Made by a program: the position numbers and the translations under genes. Shown here one piece after another: positions 33,134 through 42,394 of a stretch of DNA of 64,000 nucleotides (position 1 is its first letter; each line of letters begins with the position of its first letter). A model generated the notes under the pieces. The model was not told the DNA's origin, did not search any database, and saw only the letters and a list, made by a program, of their open reading frames with translations. The DNA lies in contig CALTBR010000001.1 of the NCBI GenBank assembly GCA_943842425.1, positions 1-64,000 of the forward strand, written 5' to 3'. The stretch comes from UBA974 sp002292405. Its GTDB lineage: Bacteria > Bacteroidota > Bacteroidia > Flavobacteriales_D > Sanyastnellaceae.

Positions 33134-35167
33134 TTAGCGTATAACCATCTTTTTAGTGATAGAAACACCGTCAGCAATGAGTGTATATGTGTATAAACCG
33201 CTAGAAAGTGCGCTTACATCGTACGTAACAGAGTGTGCACCTGCTCCTAAAGTACCCTTTTCAATGCGAGTAATAACGCGTCCGCTTAGGTCACGAATCT
33301 CAAACTGAACTGAGCGGCTCTGGCTGAGCTCGAAATTGAAGGTCGTAACATTAGAAGCTGGGTTAGGAATATTTTGGTTTAAATGAATCCCATTCAGGTT
33401 CGCAATTTCATCCACACCTACTCGCTCACTTAAAATGAGGCGAACCGCAGGAGAATATGTTTGAGATGTAAACCAAACAAAGCTTCCGTCACCAGCTTGG
33501 TTGTACTCTCCAGTGCTGTTATCTGTGTCGCTATCAAGTTGAGCGTTGACAGTTAAACCTCCGTCACTTTCGTATTCTGCAATTACAGCTGCGAAATAAA
33601 CCGCACCAGCTTCAAGATCGATGGGATCTTCAAATGCTAGATAGTACGGTCCTGCATTAGACCACGCTGGGTCGTATGTCCAAAAAGCACTCTCGAAAGG
33701 ACTGTCAGTAATTCCAACTGTATTGTCGTAGAAGTATAGACGTGTTTCAAATTCCAACTCTCCTTCATCACCATCTACGTTAAGACCACAGCTCGCACCG
33801 AAATCAACTGTGATTCCGTAAGCAGTAGACCCACCATTCACCATGTGGTAAAAAGCTCCCTGACCTGAAGGGTCGTAAAGACCCGCAATATCTGACTCCC
33901 TTGGGAACATCTCTCCATCTAATACAGCCTCGTCATCATGACCATACTCATCATCTGAGTACACCATCACCTTAGACATTGTATTATCTTCAGGAGTAGA
34001 ATCTGTGCTGCTTCCAGAAGTTAAAGTAGAACGAAGGATGTAGTTCCCTGTTGCAGATGGCTCCCATCCAGTAGCAATATAGATTGTGTCCTGTGAGTTT
34101 GCTGGGCAGTTAAGACCGTTTGCAAAAGAATAAACAGTTGGTAAAGTCTCACTAACAGAAGCAAGGACATCTCCCTCTTCAGAAAGAACTTCTACAAGAA
34201 CTTCTACATTATCTTGGTTTTCAGTTCCGTTGTTGCGGTAAAGAACTCCAGCAAGAACTCCACCGTCTCCAGCGGCAATCTTCTGCTCCATTGGTGTCAC
34301 TCTGTATTCCCAAACATTCCAGATATCTCCGTTTGTAAGCTGAACCATTGCAAGGTCATCAGCATTTTCGTTTGAACTTACAACTACGTCATCAATACCC
34401 CAGTAGTAGTGGCTGTATGCGGTTCCTACTTCAGGTGCCTGCATATAGGAGAAGCGAAATTGAACCGAATCACTGTAAGCAGCAACACAGCTGATATCAA
34501 GTGTCGTGGGAAGTGGATTCGCTGAAGCAACATTTGCTGCTTCAATAAATGATCCGTGACCATCAAATGTTGTCCAAGTCATTCCACCGTCATTTGTTAC
34601 ATCTACGTAGATAGGTGCGTATGGGTAGCAGCAGTAGCGGAAGTATTGGTCCCAGCTTAAGATAACTGAACCGTCATTTGTAAAGTCTATCATAGGGCTC
34701 GTTATAGACCCGTCTGTGTCTTGATATCCCTCTGCAATAGGAGTGTTATAGTAATCACAATCAAAAACCATCCAACCGTTATCTGGAGTAGCCGATTCAA
34801 GAGACCCTATGTTCGTAGAATACTCTCCCGCTGGGTGGACTACACCTGTAGCGTCTCCATTTTGATAGAATCCTGCGTTGTCTGGACTAACCCAAACCCA
34901 CAAAGAATCGTTTCCGTTATCTGTTGCTGTCCAAGCTCCGTTTCCGTTTATTCCATCAAATCCGTTAGAAAAGTCTTCAGAAAAAAGGACGTTACCTCCC
35001 CCGCGTTGAGTTGAACGCGCTTCTTCACCAGCAATTAACGAGTTTAATACTTCAGCTTGAGTAGCAGCTGTTAATGTGTGCTCAAATGAATGAAGAGTCT
35101 CCAGTCTTTGTGCAGAAGCAAATGCGAAAATGCAGAGTGCTCCAAGAGTTAAAGTCAAATGTTTCAT
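33134..35167 (-). CDS. Secreted T9SS protein with beta-rich ectodomain, paralog 1
   Basis: A 677-residue exported protein with a signal peptide (residues 1-19), a jellyroll-like region around FSEDFSNGFDGINGNGAW and WTATDNGND, a WGIDDVVV motif common in MAM/concanavalin-like domains, and a C-terminal type A sorting domain (NIPNPASNVTTF to ITKKMVIR). It resembles the next gene (35274-37238) in layout and in its C-terminal half, so the pair probably arose by duplication. No catalytic site is recognised. Likely a cell-surface or released protein used in adhesion or polymer binding; this is inference. A terminator follows at 33059-33094. Confidence 0.82.
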   Translation of the reverse strand: MKHLTLTLGALCIFAFASAQRLETLHSFEHTLTAATQAEVLNSLIAGEEARSTQRGGGNVLFSEDFSNGFDGINGNGAWTATDNGNDSLWVWVSPDNAGFYQNGDATGVVHPAGEYSTNIGSLESATPDNGWMVFDCDYYNTPIAEGYQDTDGSITSPMIDFTNDGSVILSWDQYFRYCCYPYAPIYVDVTNDGGMTWTTFDGHGSFIEAANVASANPLPTTLDISCVAAYSDSVQFRFSYMQAPEVGTAYSHYYWGIDDVVVSSNENADDLAMVQLTNGDIWNVWEYRVTPMEQKIAAGDGGVLAGVLYRNNGTENQDNVEVLVEVLSEEGDVLASVSETLPTVYSFANGLNCPANSQDTIYIATGWEPSATGNYILRSTLTSGSSTDSTPEDNTMSKVMVYSDDEYGHDDEAVLDGEMFPRESDIAGLYDPSGQGAFYHMVNGGSTAYGITVDFGASCGLNVDGDEGELEFETRLYFYDNTVGITDSPFESAFWTYDPAWSNAGPYYLAFEDPIDLEAGAVYFAAVIAEYESDGGLTVNAQLDSDTDNSTGEYNQAGDGSFVWFTSQTYSPAVRLILSERVGVDEIANLNGIHLNQNIPNPASNVTTFNFELSQSRSVQFEIRDLSGRVITRIEKGTLGAGAHSVTYDVSALSSGLYTYTLIADGVSITKKMVIR

Positions 35168-35220
35168 ATTCTCAGAAAGGATATTTAATTAAAAAAATAA
35201 TTTTGCAGCAAATTACGTAT

Positions 35221-35254
35221 AAAAAAAAGGGCAGACCACAATGATCTACCCCTT
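35221..35254 (-). terminator. Intrinsic terminator after the 35274-37238 gene
   Basis: On the minus strand AAGGGGTAGATCA pairs with TGGTCTGCCCTT around a TTG loop (plus coordinates about 35229-35254) and is followed by eight T residues (35228-35221). It lies about 20 nt past the stop codon of the upstream gene and isolates it from the paralog downstream. Confidence 0.82.
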
Positions 35255-35273
35255 TATTTAATGTATCGTTATC

Positions 35274-37238
35274 TTATTTCACCATTAAGCGATCTGTAGC
35301 GCGCTCTCCATCAACAGATAAAGTGTAAGTGTAAACACCTGAAGCAAACTCAGAAGCGTCAACAGAAATACTATTGTAACCTGGAGCTTGAGTTCCCATA
35401 TTCACAGTGTAAACAATCTTTCCTGTAATATCTCTAACTTCAAAGTCTACGTTAGACGCTCGGTCTAAACGGAACTGAACGCGAGTCACTCCATTTGTTG
35501 GGTTAGGGAAGCTTGGGTACATCTGGAATCCCGTTGTGCTTACTTCCTCCTCAGAGATCGTATTAACAGCATTTGGATTCAGATTTAGTCGTACCATAGG
35601 CACTTCGTTGGTGTAATACCAGTCGTAAGCAGATCCTGAACCGAAAGGCCCATAGATAAATGCAGTTTGGTCTTGAGTGAATTTAGATTCTCCATACTGA
35701 ACGTTGGATCCTCCATAGTGCTCAAAACCAGCTCCTAACCAATCTCCAGCAGCAGCTAAGTATGGCTCATCAAACACAAACGTGTACCATGTTGTAACCT
35801 CACCAACTGAATTGGTGTTTCCTGCTATGATATCAAATTCATCCGTCGATTGGAGCAACCCTCCGTACTGTTCAGTAAGTGAGTTTTCGTCGAACATATC
35901 GAAAAGGTGAGTAATCACAGATGTTCCTGCTTCTGATCCATCCATAATAGCTACATCAATAGCGTAGACAACAACATCCTCAACGATGTCGAAAAGAGAC
36001 ATTGCGATGTAGTCATCTGTACCGTCTCCGGGAGCAGCAGCTGTAGAAACTCCGTCATCACGTCCCCATGATAGGTCAGTAACTTCGAAAGACTGAGATG
36101 CCATATTGTTTTCTGGATTCTCATCAACTGCATCTGCAGTAAGAGTGTAATCAACTGTTACAGGACCAAGAGCTGAAGGCATGTAGGCTGCAGATAAAGT
36201 GTCTGCTGTAGCATAAGCGAGCGTTATTGCAGAAGAATAAGCTGATGTTCCTGCAGCAGTAACACCAAGCGTTACATTTGTTTGGTCTTCATAACCTACG
36301 TTATAAACCTTTGCCGCTGCGGCAAGATCAGCGGGTATTTGAGAAAGCGGCCAAGCACCGTACTCGTAATATCCTGTACGCTCAAAGTCTGTGTAGCTTA
36401 AGTAGTTATCTATGCGTGTATCGTTTTCAGGAGTGTCGTAAACTTTAATATCGTCAATCTCCCAGCTGTAACCCCAAGTTCCCGACCAACGGAAACGTAT
36501 GTAAACAGTCTCCTGTGCTCCAGCGGCTTCAGTAATATCAAACTCTAAAAGAGATGGGTTATCTGATCCGTCACCGGTTCCATATCCAGGGAATACTTCT
36601 TTACGAGAAGCAACAGTATCAGTACCATAAATTACTGTTCCAGATGGTTCATCCCAACTATCAATAGCTGGCCAGTTTACGCCGTCACGAGAGATTTCAA
36701 TAAGACACTTCTCACTGTCATCAGAACCTCCGTTATCCCAGCAACGGTAGCGTGTCTCCAAAGAGATGCTCACATATTGGTGATCGGTACAGTTAATAGG
36801 TGTTACTGTTGAGAACCAACAGTTCTCAACCCAGTTTGCATCGTAGTTCGCGTCAGCTCCAAAAAGGTCTGAATCAACCATGATTAATCCGTTGGCCGAT
36901 GTTGTTGAGTTCATCGCGCTAGTAGCAGAACCGTCACCAGATCCTCCAGCCCACTGATTGTATGGTCCAGCAGGCCCATCAGTAGTACATTCAAAATTGA
37001 TGTCTATTTCTTCCCAAGGAGTACCAACTTCTAGAGCTCCATTACCAAATGACCAGTCTGCACAGTCGTTAATATTACAGTCGTGTGACCAAAATACAGC
37101 TCTTGCAGCTTGCACTGGAGCTTCAGAGTTTATGCTTGACGCTTGTGCGTCTTTAGCAGCTTGCACCGGCATCTTTACCTGTGCGTTTGCAATTGTTCCT
37201 ACGAACATTGCGGCAATTAAAAAGTATACTTGCTTCAT
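35274..37238 (-). CDS. Secreted T9SS protein with beta-rich ectodomain, paralog 2
   Basis: A 654-residue protein with a signal peptide ending near residue 19, an N-terminal region containing paired cysteines (HDCNINDCADW), a WSWEIDDIKVYD-type segment typical of MAM/jellyroll domains, several beta-sandwich stretches, and a C-terminal sorting domain (SFPNPTNGVTRVQF to ATDRLMVK). It is the upstream paralog of the 33134-35167 product. A TATATTTG element at 37277-37284 lies 38 nt before the ATG and a terminator lies just after the stop, so it is probably a single-gene unit. Its function is unknown; surface exposure via type IX secretion is well supported. Confidence 0.83.
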   Translation of the reverse strand: MKQVYFLIAAMFVGTIANAQVKMPVQAAKDAQASSINSEAPVQAARAVFWSHDCNINDCADWSFGNGALEVGTPWEEIDINFECTTDGPAGPYNQWAGGSGDGSATSAMNSTTSANGLIMVDSDLFGADANYDANWVENCWFSTVTPINCTDHQYVSISLETRYRCWDNGGSDDSEKCLIEISRDGVNWPAIDSWDEPSGTVIYGTDTVASRKEVFPGYGTGDGSDNPSLLEFDITEAAGAQETVYIRFRWSGTWGYSWEIDDIKVYDTPENDTRIDNYLSYTDFERTGYYEYGAWPLSQIPADLAAAAKVYNVGYEDQTNVTLGVTAAGTSAYSSAITLAYATADTLSAAYMPSALGPVTVDYTLTADAVDENPENNMASQSFEVTDLSWGRDDGVSTAAAPGDGTDDYIAMSLFDIVEDVVVYAIDVAIMDGSEAGTSVITHLFDMFDENSLTEQYGGLLQSTDEFDIIAGNTNSVGEVTTWYTFVFDEPYLAAAGDWLGAGFEHYGGSNVQYGESKFTQDQTAFIYGPFGSGSAYDWYYTNEVPMVRLNLNPNAVNTISEEEVSTTGFQMYPSFPNPTNGVTRVQFRLDRASNVDFEVRDITGKIVYTVNMGTQAPGYNSISVDASEFASGVYTYTLSVDGERATDRLMVK

Positions 37239-37276
37239 ATTGAGCGTTTTATGATTTCTATTTATCTTTAACTTCG

Positions 37277-37284
37277 CAAATATA
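37277..37284 (-). promoter_or_regulatory. Candidate Bacteroidota -7 promoter element (TATATTTG)
   Basis: Minus-strand TATATTTG fits the TAnnTTTG consensus and lies 38 nt upstream of the ATG of the secreted-protein gene at 37238. I see no clear TTG at the -33 position. Confidence 0.45.
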
Positions 37285-37355
37285 AAGCGCGAAATTCTAG
37301 CAGAAGATTATTTATAGACACTAACAAACACAAAATAGTGTTTTAATTTAGATCT

Positions 37356-40214
37356 TTAGTCTATGTAGTCAGTTATAGGTGGACAGCTGCACATTAGGTT
37401 CCTGTCGCCGTATGTGTCGTCTACTCTTGCAACAGAAGCCCAAAATTTACCTTTTCTCAACTTCTCAACTGGGAAAGCAGCTTCTTCTCTTGAGTACGGA
37501 TGTGTCCACTCAGAGGCTGTCGTTTCCTCAATTGTATGAGGTGCCATTTTTATAACATTGTCCACAGCATCAACTTGTTTTAACTCTATAGATCGTATTT
37601 CTTCTCTTATGCTTAGCATCGCTTCTACAAATCGATCTAACTCTTCAAGAGATTCACTCTCGGTGGGCTCAACCATCATCGTGCCTGATACAGGCCAAGA
37701 AATTGTAGGGGCATGAAAGCTATAATCGATGAGGCGTTTTGCGATATCAACAACTTCCACGCCACACGATCTGAAAGATCTGCAATCTATGATCATCTCG
37801 TGGGCGACAGTGTTATTCGGACCTTGGTATAAAATATCGTAGGCTCCTTCTAGTCTAACTTTGAGATAGTTGGCGTTTAATATAGCAATCTCTGTAGCTT
37901 GAGTTGCTCCTTTTACACCTAACATTTTAAGGTAAGCGTAGGGAACAAGTCCTATCAACGCACTCCCGAAAGGAGCAGATGATACAGCGGAGATTGAATC
38001 CTCTCCACCTTGATGTATAATAGCGTGACCAGGTAAAAATTTAGTGAGGTGTTTCGCAACTCCAATAGGGCCCATTCCTGGACCTCCCCCTCCGTGAGGT
38101 ATCGCAAAGGTTTTATGAAGATTGAGGTGACAAACATCAGCGCCAATATTTCCAGGGCTGGTAAGCCCAACTTGGGCATTCATATTTGCACCATCCATAT
38201 ATATCTGGCCTCCATTAGTGTGAACAATTTCGATAATTTCTAGAATCCTTGCCTCAAAAACTCCATGAGTAGAGGGGTAAGTAATCATAATAGAGCTTAA
38301 GTTTTCGCGATGTTTTTCAGCTTTTTCTTGTAAGTCTTCAATGTCTATGTCTCCATTTTCCATACATCCGACCACGACGATTTTTAAGCCCGCCATAGCA
38401 GCGCTTGCAGGATTTGTCCCGTGTGCACTTGAAGGAATTAAACATATATTTCTATTCTTTTCTCCTATACTCTCATGGTAAGCTTTAATAACCAACATAC
38501 CAGCGTATTCTCCATTGGCACCAGAGTTGGGCTGGAGTGTAACACTGTCAAAACCTGTGATTTCAGCCAAATCTGATTCTAGATTTTGTAAAATCTCTAT
38601 CATTCCACAAGCCTGTTCAGAAGGACAGAAAGGATGAAGCTCCGCAAATTTATACCAAGCAATAGGCAACAACTCCGTTGCAGCATTTAGCTTCATCGTA
38701 CACGACCCAAGAGGAATCATTCCATGAACCAAAGAGAAATCTCTGTTCTCGAGAAGTTTGATATAACGCATCATGGCCGTTTCCGATCTGTGGCTATTGA
38801 ATACTTGGTGTTCTAAATAGTCAATTTCGCGATATAGAGTTCCGAAAAAGGCTCTGTCAACTTCGATACCTCTCACTATTGGCACACCGAAAGCAGAACA
38901 AAGATTCGAGAGATCCTCAATGTTCGTTCTTTCGTTGAGAGAAACGCCCACATGCTCTCCGTCGTTGTAATAACGAATGTTAATCTTCAATGCATGGCAT
39001 CGAGCTATTAATGAGTTCACTTCGTCTTCTCCACCTCTTACTCTGATTTTAAGGGTGTCAAAATAGCATGAATTCACAACCTCCATAGAGCTGTTAGAGT
39101 TTAGAGCTGTCGCAAATGATTTGGTTCTTTTGTGGATTCGTTTAGCGATTTCTCGCAATCCTCTAGGGCCGTGGTAAACAGCGTACATCGAAGCCATTAC
39201 GGCAAGTAGCGCTTGAGCGGTACAGATATTCGATGTCGCTTTGTCGCGGCGAATGTGCTGCTCTCGTGTTTGAAGCGCCATTCTAAGTGCGGAGTTGCCA
39301 TTTCTGTCAACGCTTACTCCAATGATGCGTCCGGGAAAGTTGCGCTTATAGCTCTCGTCTGCAGCAAAGAAAGCTGCATGAGGCCCTCCGTATCCCATCG
39401 GTACGCCGAAACGCTGTGAAGATCCAACAACAACATCTGCTCCCATTTTTCCTGGGTTTTTCAGCATTAGAAGCGCCATAAGATCTGTGGCCATCACAAC
39501 TTTAACATCTGACGAATGAGCTTGTGCTACGAGTACTTCAAAATCTTCCGCCTCGCCATTTCCGTCAGGATATTGAAGAAGGCAGCCGAAAACTTCGTCC
39601 GTGAACTTCCACTCGGAGCGAGGAGCTTCGATCATGGTTATCCCAAGCGAGTTTGCTCTGGTCTTCATCACATCAAAAGTCTGTGGATAGACTGCGGTAT
39701 CGACAATAAAAGTGGTCGCTCCAGCTTTTACTTGCTTACGTGGACGTGCTGAGAAGAGCATCGCAATTGCTTCTGCTGCAGCGGTTCCTTCATCGAGGAG
39801 TGATGCATTCGCAATTTCCTTCCCTGTTAAATCACTAATTACTGTTTGGAAATTTAACAGGGCTTCCAATCGACCTTGAGCAATCTCCGATTGATAGGGA
39901 GTATAGGCTGTATACCATCCTGGGTTCTCAAGTATATTTCTCCTGATTACACTCGGAACTTCAGTAGGGTAATAGCCCATTCCTATGTAATTCCTATATG
40001 TTACATTTTTTTCTGATAGGTCACTTACATGCTCTAAGTATTCACTTTCTGTAAAGGCCTCGCCTAGATTAAGAGGTTCCCTCAGCCTAATTACATCTGG
40101 GACTGTTTTCTCAATTAATTCATCTATAGAGCTAAGACCTATGGTCGCAAGCATGATTTTTAGGTCTTCTTGACGAGGACCCATATGCCGTGAGGCGAAA
40201 CTTCCTAATTTCAT
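37356..40214 (-). CDS. gcvP: Glycine dehydrogenase (decarboxylating), P protein
   Basis: The P protein of the glycine cleavage system decarboxylates glycine with PLP and passes the aminomethyl group to the H protein. I start it at the ATG at 40212-40214, giving 952 residues beginning MKLGSFASRHMGP, close to the usual length; the longer frame to 40316 runs through the divergent promoter region. The PLP lysine lies in NLHKTFAIPHGGGGPGMGP, and the protein ends with the family-typical CSCPPI motif. Both homologous halves are present in one chain. GcvT and GcvH are not in the window. A TTG/TATCTTTG promoter sits upstream. Confidence 0.96.
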   Translation of the reverse strand: MKLGSFASRHMGPRQEDLKIMLATIGLSSIDELIEKTVPDVIRLREPLNLGEAFTESEYLEHVSDLSEKNVTYRNYIGMGYYPTEVPSVIRRNILENPGWYTAYTPYQSEIAQGRLEALLNFQTVISDLTGKEIANASLLDEGTAAAEAIAMLFSARPRKQVKAGATTFIVDTAVYPQTFDVMKTRANSLGITMIEAPRSEWKFTDEVFGCLLQYPDGNGEAEDFEVLVAQAHSSDVKVVMATDLMALLMLKNPGKMGADVVVGSSQRFGVPMGYGGPHAAFFAADESYKRNFPGRIIGVSVDRNGNSALRMALQTREQHIRRDKATSNICTAQALLAVMASMYAVYHGPRGLREIAKRIHKRTKSFATALNSNSSMEVVNSCYFDTLKIRVRGGEDEVNSLIARCHALKINIRYYNDGEHVGVSLNERTNIEDLSNLCSAFGVPIVRGIEVDRAFFGTLYREIDYLEHQVFNSHRSETAMMRYIKLLENRDFSLVHGMIPLGSCTMKLNAATELLPIAWYKFAELHPFCPSEQACGMIEILQNLESDLAEITGFDSVTLQPNSGANGEYAGMLVIKAYHESIGEKNRNICLIPSSAHGTNPASAAMAGLKIVVVGCMENGDIDIEDLQEKAEKHRENLSSIMITYPSTHGVFEARILEIIEIVHTNGGQIYMDGANMNAQVGLTSPGNIGADVCHLNLHKTFAIPHGGGGPGMGPIGVAKHLTKFLPGHAIIHQGGEDSISAVSSAPFGSALIGLVPYAYLKMLGVKGATQATEIAILNANYLKVRLEGAYDILYQGPNNTVAHEMIIDCRSFRSCGVEVVDIAKRLIDYSFHAPTISWPVSGTMMVEPTESESLEELDRFVEAMLSIREEIRSIELKQVDAVDNVIKMAPHTIEETTASEWTHPYSREEAAFPVEKLRKGKFWASVARVDDTYGDRNLMCSCPPITDYID

Positions 40215-40255
40215 ATGAGATAAATATGAAGATTGAAACAGCAAAAAAGAAAGCG

Positions 40256-40289
40256 CAAAGATATCTTTTATCACCTTTGTAACATGCAA
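40256..40289 (-). promoter_or_regulatory. Predicted promoter of gcvP
   Basis: Minus-strand TATCTTTG (40256-40263) matches the -7 consensus, with a TTG at 40287-40289 separated by 23 nt. Expected start of transcription is near 40250, about 36 nt before the ATG at 40214, which supports the shorter gcvP start. Confidence 0.5.
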
Positions 40290-41135
40290 CTCGTCAAGAT
40301 TCTTGGATACAGCCATTTAATGATTGCTGTTGGTGCAGGGGTGACCGCTTACATTAGTGGATTGTCATTAGGTTTAGAAGGTGAAGTGGGCGAAGCGGCA
40401 ACTCTAATCGGCGCCTTTACCGGGCTTGGATATACTGTCCAAAGATTTATTAAAACACGATTTTTTCCTCATTCAGCTCCTCCTGAAAGGATAGATTTTA
40501 TGAATAAATATGGGGTTGGGTTAATTGGAGGTTGGGGGGGTGTTTTACTGGCTGTTACAACGCTTGTTACAGTTGAGTTTTCTACTTCTTCCATTGCTTT
40601 AGTGATCTTTCTAATCCTTATTAGTACAGCTTATGCAGCGATCCCACTGCGTGAAAAAGCATATTTAAAGTTGCCCTTGGTAGCAAGTGTTTTTGCTCTA
40701 GCAACTGTAGTGTACCCTGTTTTACTTGTGGGGCATGAACGATCTGATTTTACGCCAGTATTGGCGACGGTATTGCTTGCTCGGGTTTTATATATCGCAG
40801 GGATTACCATTCCTTTTGATGTCAGAGATTTAAGCATAGACTCCATAAATATGAAAACTATACCACAACAAATTGGTGAGAAGAGGGCCCTTCAACGTGC
40901 TGTTATTTTAGTTGTAGGGTCTGGTATTACATGGGCAGGACTTATCATGATGGAAGCTGTAAATCAAATTGTGGGTTATAGTTTACTGGTTCACGTCATC
41001 ATTACTATTCCCTTTGTATCTCCCTTGTTAGCGGGACGAAATCGCAGTGAATTTTATTACAGTATCATTCTTGATGGTTTAATCTCTTTTCAATTCGTAA
41101 TTTTGTTTTTATGTTATCTACTATTCCAACAATAG
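40284..41135 (+). CDS. UbiA-like membrane protein lacking the first Asp-rich motif
   Basis: About 283 residues with roughly nine hydrophobic helices in the layout of UbiA prenyltransferases. The second Asp-rich motif is present as FDVRDLSIDS in the loop after helix 6, followed by the usual TIPQQIG-like segment. The first motif (NDxxDxxxD), expected after helix 2, is replaced by GYTVQRFIKTRF, so the polyprenyl-diphosphate site is incomplete and catalysis is uncertain. I start at the ATG at 40284; the frame can be extended to a TTG at 40233 but with no conserved sequence. It overlaps kynU by 25 nt, implying co-transcription. Function unknown. Confidence 0.7.
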   Translation: MQLVKILGYSHLMIAVGAGVTAYISGLSLGLEGEVGEAATLIGAFTGLGYTVQRFIKTRFFPHSAPPERIDFMNKYGVGLIGGWGGVLLAVTTLVTVEFSTSSIALVIFLILISTAYAAIPLREKAYLKLPLVASVFALATVVYPVLLVGHERSDFTPVLATVLLARVLYIAGITIPFDVRDLSIDSINMKTIPQQIGEKRALQRAVILVVGSGITWAGLIMMEAVNQIVGYSLLVHVIITIPFVSPLLAGRNRSEFYYSIILDGLISFQFVILFLCYLLFQQ

Positions 41136-42385
41136 CCGATGCGCAAATACTTGATGCGGCAGATCCGCTAAGCTGTTTTCGTGAGAAGTTCTTGATTCCT
41201 CAACACAAGGGGAAAGACACCATGTACTTTACCGGGAATAGCTTAGGGTTACAGCCTCGTTCGGCGGCAGAAGCTTTGAAAACGGAGCTAGATGATTGGG
41301 CTGAACTCGGCGTTGAGGGGCATTTCAAGGCCCGCCACCCTTGGATGCACTACCACGAGCTTTTCTCAAAATCTCTCGCTTCAATAGCTGGTGCGCTTCC
41401 TTCTGAGGTGGTAGCAATGAATGCTCTAACGGTTAACCTGCACCTGCTTTTAGTTAGTTTTTATAAGCCGGAAGGCACTCGTACTAAGATTATTTGTGAG
41501 GCTAAATCTTTCCCTTCTGACCGTTACGCTCTTGTAAGCCAAATCAACTTTCACAACCTCGATCCCGACGAAAACCTCATCGAACTTTCACCCCGTGATG
41601 GGGAGCATTGTTTGAGGGTTGAAGATATAGAAAAGGCGATTTTAGATGCTGGAGACAGCCTCGCAACGGTAATGATAGGAGGGGTAAACTACTATACAGG
41701 TCAGCTACACAATCTTCACAAAATTACTTTAGCCGCACACAGCGTGGGGGCAATGTGTGGATTCGATTTGGCACACGGTATGGGCAATGTTCCCTTCGAA
41801 CTTCACAACTGGGATGTAGATTTTGCATGCTGGTGTAGCTACAAGTATCTGAACTCCGGTCCGGGTGCAGTAAGTGGAATTTTCGTCCATGAACGTCATC
41901 ACAACTCCGACATACCTCGCTTTGAAGGTTGGTGGGGTCACGATAAGTCGACTAGATTTAAGATGAGCCCCAACTACATCAGTATGGGGACCGTCGAATC
42001 TTGGCAACTTAGTAACGCTCCTGTCTTAAACATGGCTGTTCACAAAGCATCCCTAGAAATTTTTGAAGAGGCTGGAGGCATGCACGCGTTACGAGAAAGA
42101 TCATTGCGACTAACTGCTTATCTTGAGAAAACTATTCAAGCTATCGCTTCAACAACAGGAGTTAATTTAGAGATAATTACGCCTTCTAACACAGATGAAA
42201 GAGGATGCCAATTGAGTATTGTAGCGCACGGACAGGGTCGTGATCTCCACAATAAATTATCTGCAGCAGGTGTGGTTGTCGATTGGCGTGAACCCGACGT
42301 GATTAGAATGGCTCCTGTGCCACTTTACAATTCGTTTGAAGACATTGCAAGCTTCGGACACATTCTAGCCGAATCATTAAGTTAA
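41111..42385 (+). CDS. kynU: Kynureninase
   Basis: Kynureninase cleaves kynurenine or 3-hydroxykynurenine to (hydroxy)anthranilate and alanine using PLP. The 424-residue protein opens with DPLSCFREKFLIP and MYFTGNSLGLQPR, has the PLP-binding aspartate region CGFDLAHGMGN and the Schiff-base lysine in WCSYKYLNSGPG, then GWWGHDKSTRF. All are typical of bacterial KynU. The start overlaps the UbiA-like gene by 25 nt. With the 3-hydroxyanthranilate dioxygenase at 29026-29559, two sequential steps of the pathway are encoded in the window, though not adjacent; tryptophan dioxygenase and kynurenine monooxygenase are not seen. Confidence 0.96.
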   Translation: MLSTIPTIADAQILDAADPLSCFREKFLIPQHKGKDTMYFTGNSLGLQPRSAAEALKTELDDWAELGVEGHFKARHPWMHYHELFSKSLASIAGALPSEVVAMNALTVNLHLLLVSFYKPEGTRTKIICEAKSFPSDRYALVSQINFHNLDPDENLIELSPRDGEHCLRVEDIEKAILDAGDSLATVMIGGVNYYTGQLHNLHKITLAAHSVGAMCGFDLAHGMGNVPFELHNWDVDFACWCSYKYLNSGPGAVSGIFVHERHHNSDIPRFEGWWGHDKSTRFKMSPNYISMGTVESWQLSNAPVLNMAVHKASLEIFEEAGGMHALRERSLRLTAYLEKTIQAIASTTGVNLEIITPSNTDERGCQLSIVAHGQGRDLHNKLSAAGVVVDWREPDVIRMAPVPLYNSFEDIASFGHILAESLS

Positions 42386-42390
42386 ATTTG
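42383..42390 (+). promoter_or_regulatory. Candidate -7 element (TAAATTTG) 4 nt before the ktrA ATG
   Basis: TAAATTTG is followed by exactly four bases and then the ATG of the TrkA-like gene. If used, transcription would begin at or next to the start codon. The element overlaps the last codons of kynU. No -33 TTG is evident. Confidence 0.4.
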
Positions 42391-42394
42391 CAGT

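Noticed and set aside
40215..40316. Longer gcvP start adding 34 residues
   Set aside because: The extension is hydrophobic and unconserved, and covers the predicted gcvP promoter.
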